This document shows positions 1 to 5,787 of a stretch of DNA of 7,500 nucleotides, one piece after another. The stretch lies in the NCBI GenBank assembly GCA_021817755.1, contig JAKAGC010000179.1, positions 1 to 7,500 of the forward strand, read 5' to 3'. Origin of the DNA: Acidobacteriota bacterium. GTDB taxonomy: Bacteria; Acidobacteriota; Aminicenantia; UBA2199. The notes under the pieces were generated by a model. The model worked only from the letters and a program-made list of their open reading frames with translations. It made no database searches and was not told the DNA's origin. A program made the position numbers and the translations under genes. Position 1 is the first letter of the stretch; each line of letters starts with the position of its first letter.

Positions 1-841
1 TTACCGTACTTTCTTTATACTCTGTTTTTTCTCTGGATAAGATAATACCTGTTGTTTCATGAAAACCGGAAATAATAAATTCAATTAAAGGATAAAGTAC
101 ATCTTTGCTACCGATCATTTCTGCAATAGTTAGATTGGCAGAAGATGTTTTTTCCTGCTTTTTATTGAATGCATGAATTATTTCCTCTCGCTTTTTCAGG
201 TTTTGAAGCATTAGTTCGCTTCGCCATTCTATCTCATCTTTTACAATAGTATTTAAATCATTTTGAAAATGTTTGGCATCACCAAGGAAAACACACCCCA
301 CAAAATCTTCTCTGACCTGTATTACTTTAGCAATAGCCTGGAAACTCTTCCCAGGCATTTCGATGTTAGTAACAATTATATCATCTATTTTCGGGGCATC
401 TGCCATATCGATCACTGAAAACCCAATTCCACCTACTGAAATATCAGAAAGGATACCCTTTATTTTCAAATCGAATGCTTTATTGTATATTGAAATTACT
501 TTATTTTCCCTGGATTCGAATTTAAGACGGGGAAATTTTCTTCGATCAAAAGTCTCAAGTTTTTTGGGGATAGCACAGAAATATGTATATTCATCCATTC
601 CCATTCTTAATTGTGTCTTAAACCGAAAAATAAAAGTATAAGAATAAAATACTAAATAACCTTCAGTATTTTTTGGGATACCGGATATCTGCATCATCAA
701 ACCCTCAGAAGTAACATTCAGAAATCGTGTTTTAAATCTATTATTGGGTTCATCCAATGAGGTGAAATAGCATATTCGGCTGTAAGAATAGAGAGTAATA
801 TTCAGATACTTTATTATCGAAAGCGGGTTCGTAATTTCCAT
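1..841 (-). CDS. PilZ-domain protein, C-terminus cut by window edge
   Basis: An open frame of 280 codons without a stop runs from the ATG at 841-839 off the left edge. Residues about 35-95 look like the N-terminal beta domain often found before PilZ (flagellar-brake type), including 'RFLNVTSEGL'. The PilZ domain follows at about 97-200. It has the RxxxR motif at R101-R105 (in 'RRKFPR') and the D/NxSxxG motif at D133-S135-G138 (in 'DISVGGIG'), the two elements that bind cyclic-di-GMP in this family. A charged linker (about 200-235) leads to a further segment at 236-280 that resembles the start of a CheX phosphatase domain ('LIEFIISGFHETTGI'); this last point is inference. The likely role is a cytoplasmic c-di-GMP receptor affecting motility or chemotaxis. 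It lies 73 bases downstream of sppA in the same direction but has its own promoter. No in-frame ATG lies between the start and the upstream stop at 887-889, and no Shine-Dalgarno precedes it. The PilZ call is firm; partners are unknown. Confidence 0.85.
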   Translation of the reverse strand, partial: MEITNPLSIIKYLNITLYSYSRICYFTSLDEPNNRFKTRFLNVTSEGLMMQISGIPKNTEGYLVFYSYTFIFRFKTQLRMGMDEYTYFCAIPKKLETFDRRKFPRLKFESRENKVISIYNKAFDLKIKGILSDISVGGIGFSVIDMADAPKIDDIIVTNIEMPGKSFQAIAKVIQVREDFVGCVFLGDAKHFQNDLNTIVKDEIEWRSELMLQNLKKREEIIHAFNKKQEKTSSANLTIAEMIGSKDVLYPLIEFIISGFHETTGIILSREKTEYKESTV

Positions 842-847
842 AATTAG

Positions 848-876
848 ATTATAATCCGATTTGGTTTCTTTGTAAA
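848..876 (-). promoter_or_regulatory. Sigma70-type promoter of the PilZ gene, leaderless layout
   Basis: Read on the minus strand, TTTACA (876-871) is followed by a 17-base spacer and a perfect TATAAT (853-848). The PilZ gene ATG begins 6 bases after the -10 hexamer, so transcription starting at the usual distance would begin at or next to the start codon. This agrees with the lack of a Shine-Dalgarno site. Motif match by eye only. Confidence 0.6.
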
Positions 877-880
877 GGTT

Positions 881-890
881 ATGAGCTCAT
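881..890. repeat. 10-base perfect palindrome upstream of the PilZ gene promoter
   Basis: ATGAGCTCAT is self-complementary. It lies 4 bases upstream of the -35 hexamer of the PilZ gene and 24 bases downstream of the sppA stop. It could be an operator, but a 10-base palindrome can also arise by chance. Confidence 0.25.
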
Positions 891-914
891 TTTATTTATC
901 TGGAAAACAGCATA

Positions 915-2780
915 TTATTGGAAATCCACGGCATCCATACAGAGGGCATATACACCATTGGGATCATTCAATGCAAAGACTCGTTTGTATTGTTCCATAA
1001 GCATCCGAATAATACTACTGACTGAACCTGGAGTCGTGGTATGTGAGATAGAGTGATCAAGCGATTGATTAGATTGAGAAAAAAAACGGGCCATCAATTG
1101 TTGTTTGAAAGATGGTGTTTGACGAAAATATTTTACATTATATCTTTTTCCTAGTTTTGCAAGATTCGCTGCCGAATCAAGTGCATCGGAGAAAAACCCC
1201 ATCTTATCCACAAGACCTAATTTAAATGCATCGGAACCAATCCAAACACGCCCTTGAGCAATCTGATCGATTTGCTCCGGGGTTTTCTTCCTTGCTTTGG
1301 CCACGAGTGTAATAAATCGATTATATCCTTTATCGATAATTGATTGAATACCTTCAGCAACTTCCGGAGAAATCGGGCGGTCAGGACGTCCGATCCCCGC
1401 CATCTTATTTGTTTGAACTCCATCGACATGAATTCCCAGATAATTAGCCATAGGTTTATAAAACGTAGGAAAAAGTCCAAAAATTCCAATCGATCCGGTA
1501 ATGGTAGTAGGATTCGCCCAAACTTCATCGGAAGCCATACTTATCCAATATCCCCCTGATGCCGCAACACTTCCCATTGATATAACTACTTTTTTCCCAT
1601 CTTTTTGAGCTATTTCCAGCTCCCTTCTGATAACTTCAGAAGCAAAACTACTACCTCCAGGACTATCCACTTTTAAAACAATAGCTTTTACATTTGGTTC
1701 AAGACGTGCTTTCCGAATCAATTCCGCTGTGGAATCTCCTCCTATTGAGCCTGGCGACTGATACCCATCCAAAATGGTCCCACTTGCAATAATTACACCT
1801 ACTACATCCCCGGATTGGTTATCACCCCACCTGTCCTCTGTTAATGATTCTAAATAATCAAGATAGTTAATCCCACTGTAAGAATGGGTATTCGGATCTT
1901 CACCGGCTAAGTCAATCAATCGTGTAGAAAGTTCATCGCTGTATAGTGTACCATCGATCAGCTTTTTTTCTTTAGCGACAGTTCCACCATCACCATTCGC
2001 TTCTTTGATTAAATCCACAAAACGGTCTATATACAAAGTAATCGCCTCCGGTGTTACCTTACGAGAGAGGGCTATATCTTTCACATAGGAATCCCATAAT
2101 ACAGAAAGATACCTTAAATTAGCTTCTTTGGCTTCATCAGACATATTATTGCGAAGATAAGGCTCAACTGCCGATTTATATTTCCCTACACGAAAAACAT
2201 TTACTTCAATACCCAATTTGTCTAAACCTTCTTTATAAAACCATGCATAGCGGCTGTAACCCTCGATAAGTACCTGCCCCATCGGATGCATATAAATTTC
2301 ATTAGCTTTTGATGCCAAATAATATGAATCACGTGTATAACTATCAGAAAATGCAATTATTTTCTTCCCGGATTTTTTAAAACGCTCTATTGCATTACCA
2401 ATTTCTTGTAATTTAGATAAACCTGCACTTCCCATCTCACTCAAATCCAACAATAGTACTCTAACTCGAGTATCATTTCTCCCGGATTCAATGGCATCTA
2501 TAATATCTTTCAGAACACAACCGGTTTGATAAGTTCCTGTCAATTCATGGGCGGGTGTGAAGAAATCAGGAAGACTACTTTCTTCCAAGATATTTCCTTC
2601 GGGTTTAAGAATTAATACCGTAGAATAAGGGACAGTAGGACGGTAGTCTTTCAAAAAAAAAGAAACTACCCAAAATAAAATAAGAAAAAATATGAAATTC
2701 AGAAGAATAATACGAATGAGGTTCAAACCTTTCAATCCACTCCGAATCATATTTTTGAAGCTGCCTTTTTCTTCATTCAT
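915..2780 (-). CDS. sppA: Signal peptide peptidase SppA, 67K type
   Basis: A 621-residue serine peptidase of family S49, close to the 618 residues of E. coli SppA. It cleaves leftover signal peptides at the inner membrane. A short basic N-terminus precedes a single hydrophobic anchor at about residues 21-43. Two S49 repeats follow. The N-terminal repeat has the general-base lysine K202 in 'GKYKSAVEP' (E. coli K209). The C-terminal repeat (about 325-530) has 'DSPGGSSFASEVIRREL' and the nucleophile S408 in 'AASGGYWIS' (E. coli S409), followed by 'ITGSIGIFG'. Both catalytic residues are therefore present. The last 60 residues, after about 555, are a less conserved tail. The start ATG at 2780-2778 is preceded by a strong AGGAGG with a 7-base spacing. 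It has its own promoter, is divergent from dinB, and is followed on the same strand by the PilZ gene. The family assignment is secure. Confidence 0.96.
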   Translation of the reverse strand: MNEEKGSFKNMIRSGLKGLNLIRIILLNFIFFLILFWVVSFFLKDYRPTVPYSTVLILKPEGNILEESSLPDFFTPAHELTGTYQTGCVLKDIIDAIESGRNDTRVRVLLLDLSEMGSAGLSKLQEIGNAIERFKKSGKKIIAFSDSYTRDSYYLASKANEIYMHPMGQVLIEGYSRYAWFYKEGLDKLGIEVNVFRVGKYKSAVEPYLRNNMSDEAKEANLRYLSVLWDSYVKDIALSRKVTPEAITLYIDRFVDLIKEANGDGGTVAKEKKLIDGTLYSDELSTRLIDLAGEDPNTHSYSGINYLDYLESLTEDRWGDNQSGDVVGVIIASGTILDGYQSPGSIGGDSTAELIRKARLEPNVKAIVLKVDSPGGSSFASEVIRRELEIAQKDGKKVVISMGSVAASGGYWISMASDEVWANPTTITGSIGIFGLFPTFYKPMANYLGIHVDGVQTNKMAGIGRPDRPISPEVAEGIQSIIDKGYNRFITLVAKARKKTPEQIDQIAQGRVWIGSDAFKLGLVDKMGFFSDALDSAANLAKLGKRYNVKYFRQTPSFKQQLMARFFSQSNQSLDHSISHTTTPGSVSSIIRMLMEQYKRVFALNDPNGVYALCMDAVDFQ

Positions 2781-2787
2781 CGAGGAA

Positions 2788-2793
2788 CCTCCT
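2788..2793 (-). promoter_or_regulatory. Strong Shine-Dalgarno site of sppA
   Basis: The minus strand reads AGGAGG, extended to AGGAGGTT, then 7 bases to the ATG. It fixes the sppA start. It also shows that the host uses a canonical anti-Shine-Dalgarno, so the sites lacking one elsewhere in the window stand out. Confidence 0.85.
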
Positions 2794-2823
2794 ATTATTA
2801 GAAAAACACTAAATCAAGATTAG

Positions 2824-2852
2824 ATTATAATATGAAGAAGCTTTTTTATCAA
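2824..2852 (-). promoter_or_regulatory. Sigma70-type promoter of sppA
   Basis: On the minus strand, TTGATA (2852-2847) is followed by a 17-base spacer and a perfect TATAAT (2829-2824). Transcription would start near 2817 and give a leader of about 37 bases that contains the AGGAGG site. The -10 region and its 3' flank (ATTATAATCTAAT) are identical to those of the PilZ gene promoter. Confidence 0.7.
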
Positions 2853-2853
2853 T

Positions 2854-2886
2854 AGTAAAAGAGGTTTTCCCGTTTCTCTTTTTACT
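2854..2886. repeat. Imperfect inverted repeat between the sppA and dinB promoters
   Basis: GTAAAAGAG (2855-2863) is matched by CTCTTTTTAC (2876-2885), complementary except for one extra T, with a 12-base centre. It sits just upstream of the sppA -35 and about 48 bases upstream of the dinB -35. It could be a shared operator or the remains of a hairpin. Support is weak. Confidence 0.25.
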
Positions 2887-2932
2887 TCAGTAATATTTAT
2901 CCCATTTTTCTCCTTAAAAGAATAAAAAATGA

Positions 2933-2961
2933 TTGACAAAAATAAAAAAAGATATTATATT
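2933..2961 (+). promoter_or_regulatory. Sigma70-type promoter of dinB, near-leaderless layout
   Basis: A perfect TTGACA (2933-2938) is followed by a 17-base spacer and TATATT (2956-2961). The dinB ATG at 2973 lies 11 bases after the -10, so the transcript leader would be only about 4-5 bases, with no room for a Shine-Dalgarno site. No recognisable LexA-type palindrome overlaps the promoter. Confidence 0.65.
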
Positions 2962-2972
2962 ATAACCAAACA

Positions 2973-4037
2973 ATGGGCGAACAAAATATTATACCGAATG
3001 TCTGCATAAGGAAAATCATTCATATTGATATGGATGCATTCTATGCATCAGTGGAACAACGAGATAATCCATCTCTTATCGGAAAACCGGTAATAGTAGG
3101 AGGTCCCCCAAATAGCCGAGGGGTTGTCTCAACGTGTTCATATGAAGCCCGAAAATTTGGAGTTCATTCGGCGATGTCATCGAGCCAAGCTTACCGGTTA
3201 TGCCCGGAAGGCATTTTTGTAAAACCAAGATTTGAAGTATATAAAAAAGTATCTCTTGAAATTCGATCCATTTTCCATGAATATACAGATTTAGTAGAAC
3301 CTCTTTCATTAGACGAAGCCTACCTTGATGTAACAGATAACAAAAAAGGTATTCCCCTTGCTACAGAAATCGCAAAAGAAATTCTAAAAAAAATCAAAGA
3401 AAAAACCGGATTAAATGCTTCTGCCGGAATATCCTTCAATAAATTTCTCGCTAAAGTAGCATCAGGTTACCGGAAACCAAAAGGTTTCACTGTTATTACC
3501 CCTCGAACAGCAGATGCCTTTATCGATAACCTTCCAATAGGAAAATTTTACGGTGTTGGAAAAGTTACCGAAAATAAAATGCTATCAATAGGAATAAAAA
3601 ACGGAGCGGATTTGAAGAAAATTTCCAGGGATGAATTAATTCATCATTTCGGTAAGGCGGGAAATTACTATTTTGACATTGCACATGGAAATGACAACCG
3701 AGAAGTCACTCCGAATCGAATAAGAAAATCAATCGGCAAAGAGATTACCCTTTCAAAAGATATAGATGATAGAGAAGAAATGCTGAATATTCTGAAAGAA
3801 ATAGCAAACGATCTAGAAATCTACTTAAAAAAGCATAATGTAAAAGGAAAAACAGTAACTCTAAAAATTAAATTTTTTAATTTCAAAAGCATCAGCCGCA
3901 GTTTAACAGTGGATGAGCCTATCCAGGAATCAAAGATTATTATGAAAATCATTTTTGATCTTATAGAGAAGACTGACGCTGGAAAAATTAGAGTTCGACT
4001 TTTAGGAATTTCTTTATCAACACTGCAATTCAATTAA
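2973..4037 (+). CDS. dinB: DNA polymerase IV (Y-family translesion polymerase)
   Basis: A 354-residue Y-family DNA polymerase that copies past damaged bases. The palm shows 'IIHIDMDAFYASVEQRD' with metal-binding D19 and the steric-gate aromatic Y24. The second catalytic pair, D114-E115, is in 'LSLDEAYLDV'. A helix-hairpin-helix thumb lies at about 195-225 ('LPIGKFYGVGK'). The little-finger domain begins near 'RKSIGKEIT' and runs to the end. The frame starts about 11 residues before the usual 'RKIIHID' start. No other in-frame ATG exists nearby, so 2973 is taken as the start, although no Shine-Dalgarno precedes it. The C-terminus stops at 'LLGISLSTLQFN', about ten residues short of E. coli DinB, and so lacks the usual beta-clamp-binding tail. 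The gene is divergent from sppA and convergent with the XRE gene. Damage induction is not evident from the sequence. Confidence 0.95.
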   Translation: MGEQNIIPNVCIRKIIHIDMDAFYASVEQRDNPSLIGKPVIVGGPPNSRGVVSTCSYEARKFGVHSAMSSSQAYRLCPEGIFVKPRFEVYKKVSLEIRSIFHEYTDLVEPLSLDEAYLDVTDNKKGIPLATEIAKEILKKIKEKTGLNASAGISFNKFLAKVASGYRKPKGFTVITPRTADAFIDNLPIGKFYGVGKVTENKMLSIGIKNGADLKKISRDELIHHFGKAGNYYFDIAHGNDNREVTPNRIRKSIGKEITLSKDIDDREEMLNILKEIANDLEIYLKKHNVKGKTVTLKIKFFNFKSISRSLTVDEPIQESKIIMKIIFDLIEKTDAGKIRVRLLGISLSTLQFN

Positions 4038-4100
4038 ATCTCCACTTCATCATTCCTTTCAATTCAAAAAAAATGTAATAGAATATTATGATGTATCCGA

Positions 4101-4601
4101 TTAACTATCAGGGGTTCCCACTACTGAAGTAGAAATTTTTCTTTTTTTTCCCTTTACAAAATTTAGATACTCTTCAATTTCCTCACTTGCAATTACTTTA
4201 AGTTCAAGTAATTTGGCGAGAATGAGTTGTTCGATCACAGGAACCTGCATCAATTCAAGTAATTCAAGATATCGTTCAAACTTGGGATCACCTTTCGGGA
4301 TATGGCACCCTAACCGGGAAACAGCATTTGATTTGGTATCTTCTGTAGTGAGGAATATATCTCCACTACTATTCAATAACCAATTACTATTCAAATGGTA
4401 TGTTTCATAGAAATAATGAATATACTTCACACCCGGAAAGGTTTTCCCAACTTCGATATTAGTTACAGTAGATTGATACACATTCAATTCTTCGGCTAAT
4501 TGAGCCTGAGTCTTCCCAATCGCCTCCCTGAACTGCTTAAACCTCTTACCTATTTCTTTTTTAATGGAATTACAATCTAAATCTATCATGTTTCTCTTCA
4601 T
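4101..4601 (-). CDS. XRE-family helix-turn-helix transcriptional regulator
   Basis: A 166-residue DNA-binding protein. A Cro/C1-type HTH_3 domain spans about residues 12-72. Helices two and three are in 'TQAQLAEELNVYQSTVTNIE' (31-50), followed by 'VGKTFP', the usual position of the loop after the recognition helix. The 'NSNWLLNSSGDIF' segment (71-83) is a signature of a group of phage-like and chromosomal XRE regulators. The rest (about 105-150) is leucine- and glutamate-rich, probably helical, and suggests dimerisation. No ligand-binding domain such as ThiN is recognisable. The start at 4601 has no clear ribosome site; the second Met at 4589 is an equally good start. The gene is divergent from the EamA-thiM-thiE cluster and shares a 230-base intergenic region with two palindromes, so it is a candidate regulator of that cluster and of itself. 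That link is inference. Confidence 0.85.
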   Translation of the reverse strand: MKRNMIDLDCNSIKKEIGKRFKQFREAIGKTQAQLAEELNVYQSTVTNIEVGKTFPGVKYIHYFYETYHLNSNWLLNSSGDIFLTTEDTKSNAVSRLGCHIPKGDPKFERYLELLELMQVPVIEQLILAKLLELKVIASEEIEEYLNFVKGKKRKISTSVVGTPDS

Positions 4602-4698
4602 TGAACTACAAATGTTTTATTTTTTCATTTTTTAGCCACAACATATTCAACTCATTCATAAAAAAACAAAATAATCTCATCATTTTAATTCGAACATT

Positions 4699-4727
4699 AA
4701 TATAAATCATTTTCGTAAGAAATGCAA
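4699..4727 (-). promoter_or_regulatory. Sigma70-type promoter of the XRE regulator gene
   Basis: On the minus strand, TTGCAT (4727-4722) is followed by a 17-base spacer and TATATT (4704-4699). It would give a leader of about 90 bases, so a second promoter closer to the gene cannot be excluded. Confidence 0.5.
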
Positions 4728-4760
4728 GAAAAAATAGTTACAATTAGTGGAAAAAATACT

Positions 4761-4774
4761 TTGTAAATTTACAA
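4761..4774. promoter_or_regulatory. 14-base perfect palindrome, candidate operator
   Basis: TTGTAAATTTACAA is perfectly self-complementary and lies in the divergent region between the XRE gene and the permease gene. It is about 34 bases upstream of the XRE -35 and about 24 bases upstream of the expected -35 of the permease promoter. The size and symmetry suit a dimeric HTH regulator. The binding protein is unknown, and the neighbouring XRE product is the natural candidate. Confidence 0.5.
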
Positions 4775-4791
4775 CTATAAAATCAAAATGT

Positions 4792-4801
4792 AATAGCTAT
4801 T
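4792..4801. promoter_or_regulatory. 10-base palindrome overlapping the permease -35 region
   Basis: AATAGCTATT is self-complementary and overlaps the place where the -35 of the permease promoter is expected (4798-4803). Its centre is 29 bases from the centre of the 14-base palindrome. Binding here would block polymerase. The short length makes chance a real alternative. Confidence 0.3.
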
Positions 4802-4826
4802 CAAGACCCCTTAATTGGTGTATAAT
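4798..4826 (+). promoter_or_regulatory. Promoter of the EamA-thiM-thiE cluster: strong -10, weak -35
   Basis: A perfect TATAAT (4821-4826) lies just upstream of the permease gene. At 17 bases upstream the -35 position reads TATTCA, matching only three of six consensus bases. A strong -10 with a poor -35 is common at promoters that need an activator. Transcription would start near 4833, leaving a leader of about 10 bases, too short for a riboswitch. Confidence 0.55.
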
Positions 4827-4843
4827 ATAAATTGGATGAACCG

Positions 4844-5740
4844 ATGAAACTGATAAAATTTCAATTGAGTGACTGGTTGATGCTTCTGGTAGTACAGATT
4901 TGGGCACTAAACCTTTCGTTGATAAAAATCGCTCTTAAAGAGTTACCACCAATTCCATTTAATGGAATACGATTGATGTTCGGTTCCTTAGTGCTTATTA
5001 TCTGGCTCCTCAAAGTTGAAGGAAACTTGAAAGTCAAACGTGAGCACCTTTTTAAAATTATTATTCTTTCCATTACCGGTTATACGATCTATCAATATGT
5101 ATTTATAAAAGGAATAAATTATACGACAGTATCAAATACAGCAGTAATATTCGGAATTTCCCCCATACTTATATCTATTTTTAGTATTATGTTTAAACAG
5201 GAAAAAATTAAACCCATCGCCTGGGTAGGAATATTCCTCGGATTCCTTGGAGTTTATCTTACTATTTCAGGAAAATCAGGAGGGTTTGAAATTTCTGCAT
5301 CCAATATCAAAGGAGATATTCTCATATTACTCGCGGTTATATTGTGGGCACATTATTCGGTTTCAGCAAGACCTTTACTTAAATTCTATTCCCCACTTAA
5401 ATTTACCGCACTAACAATGTCCATCGGTTCAGTATTATTTTTCCCTTTTAGTTTAGCAGAAGTAGTAAAATTAGATTATTCAGTTATCTCAATAAAAGCA
5501 TGGTTATTCCTTGCATATTCAGGAGTGATGGGATTGGCAGTAGGATTGATTTTATGGTTTTTTTCAGTAAAAAAGGTAGGAAACAGTCAAACTGCCGTAT
5601 ACTCAAACATTCAACCTATTTTTTCAGTACTATATGCATGGGTAATTTTATCCGAATCCATTCCTCCTGCCCTTTTACTAGGAGGGGTAATTATTATCCT
5701 TGGAATTATTTTCACCCATATGGGTAGACAGCATATATAA
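4844..5740 (+). CDS. EamA/DMT-family permease, candidate thiamine-precursor transporter
   Basis: A 298-residue integral membrane protein with the two EamA repeats of about five membrane helices each, ten in all, the usual size for the drug/metabolite transporter family. Repeat one contains 'NLSLIKIALKELPP' and 'YTTVSNTAVIFGISPI', then 'EKIKPIAWVGIFLGFLGVYL'. Repeat two starts at 'KGDILILLAVILWAHYSV' and ends with 'VGNSQTAVYSNIQPIFSVLYAWVILSE'. These are typical EamA positions. An in-frame TTG at 4832 would add four residues, but it lies only 6 bases from the -10, so the ATG at 4844 is preferred. Neither start has a Shine-Dalgarno site. It is first in a same-strand cluster with thiM (47-base gap) and thiE, which suggests transport of thiazole, HMP or thiamine. 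The family alone does not give substrate or direction. Confidence 0.9.
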   Translation: MKLIKFQLSDWLMLLVVQIWALNLSLIKIALKELPPIPFNGIRLMFGSLVLIIWLLKVEGNLKVKREHLFKIIILSITGYTIYQYVFIKGINYTTVSNTAVIFGISPILISIFSIMFKQEKIKPIAWVGIFLGFLGVYLTISGKSGGFEISASNIKGDILILLAVILWAHYSVSARPLLKFYSPLKFTALTMSIGSVLFFPFSLAEVVKLDYSVISIKAWLFLAYSGVMGLAVGLILWFFSVKKVGNSQTAVYSNIQPIFSVLYAWVILSESIPPALLLGGVIIILGIIFTHMGRQHI

Positions 5741-5757
5741 GTTTATCTTTGATAAAC
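5741..5757 (+). other. Stem-loop between the permease gene and thiM
   Basis: GTTTATC, a TTT loop and GATAAAC form a perfect 7-base stem that begins one base after the permease stop codon. A T-rich stretch with interruptions follows, then the thiM ribosome site. It may be a weak attenuator or an RNA-processing or stability element between cistrons. The stem has only two G-C pairs and no clean U-run, so a full terminator is unlikely. Confidence 0.45.
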
Positions 5758-5775
5758 AGAATTTTCTTTTATTTT

Positions 5776-5781
5776 AAGGTG
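5776..5781 (+). promoter_or_regulatory. Shine-Dalgarno site of thiM, fixes its start
   Basis: AAGGTG, extended to AAGGTGAT, lies 6 bases before the ATG at 5788. It supports that start over the in-frame ATG at 5749, which lies inside the preceding hairpin and has no ribosome site. Confidence 0.75.
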
Positions 5782-5787
5782 ATTATT

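Noticed and set aside
273..641. Plus-strand open frame of 122 codons
   Set aside because: It lies antisense inside the PilZ gene, whose minus-strand frame has clear RxxxR and DxSxxG motifs. The plus-strand product has no recognisable features.
1217..1559. Open frames on both strands inside sppA
   Set aside because: They overlap the conserved C-terminal S49 domain in other frames and show no domain of their own.
2897..2915. Minus-strand AAGGAG followed by ATG GGA TAA
   Set aside because: A two-codon frame upstream of the sppA promoter, so outside the predicted sppA transcript; most likely chance.
2900..2972. SOS/LexA box at dinB
   Set aside because: Neither CGAAC-N4-GTTCG-like, CTG-N10-CAG-like nor TTTG-N5-CAAA-like symmetry was found by eye around the promoter. 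The host's LexA motif is unknown, so this is absence of evidence only.
4121..4149. Possible dinB terminator: CTAC-TGAA-GTAG then a T-rich run
   Set aside because: The stem is only 4 base pairs (5 if the loop is an unrealistic 2 bases), and it lies inside the XRE coding region. Too weak to annotate.
4861..5727. Short frames within the permease gene (minus 4861-5073, plus 5500-5727)
   Set aside because: Shadows of a well-supported EamA membrane protein; no ribosome sites or motifs.
5749..5777. Internal promoter before thiM (TTGATA, 17 bases, TTTTAA)
   Set aside because: The -10 matches only three of six bases, and the -35 overlaps the hairpin. Not convincing.
5749..5787. Longer thiM start adding 13 residues
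   Set aside because: The ATG at 5749 lies inside the hairpin and has no Shine-Dalgarno. The ATG at 5788 has AAGGTG at good spacing, and family proteins begin near there.
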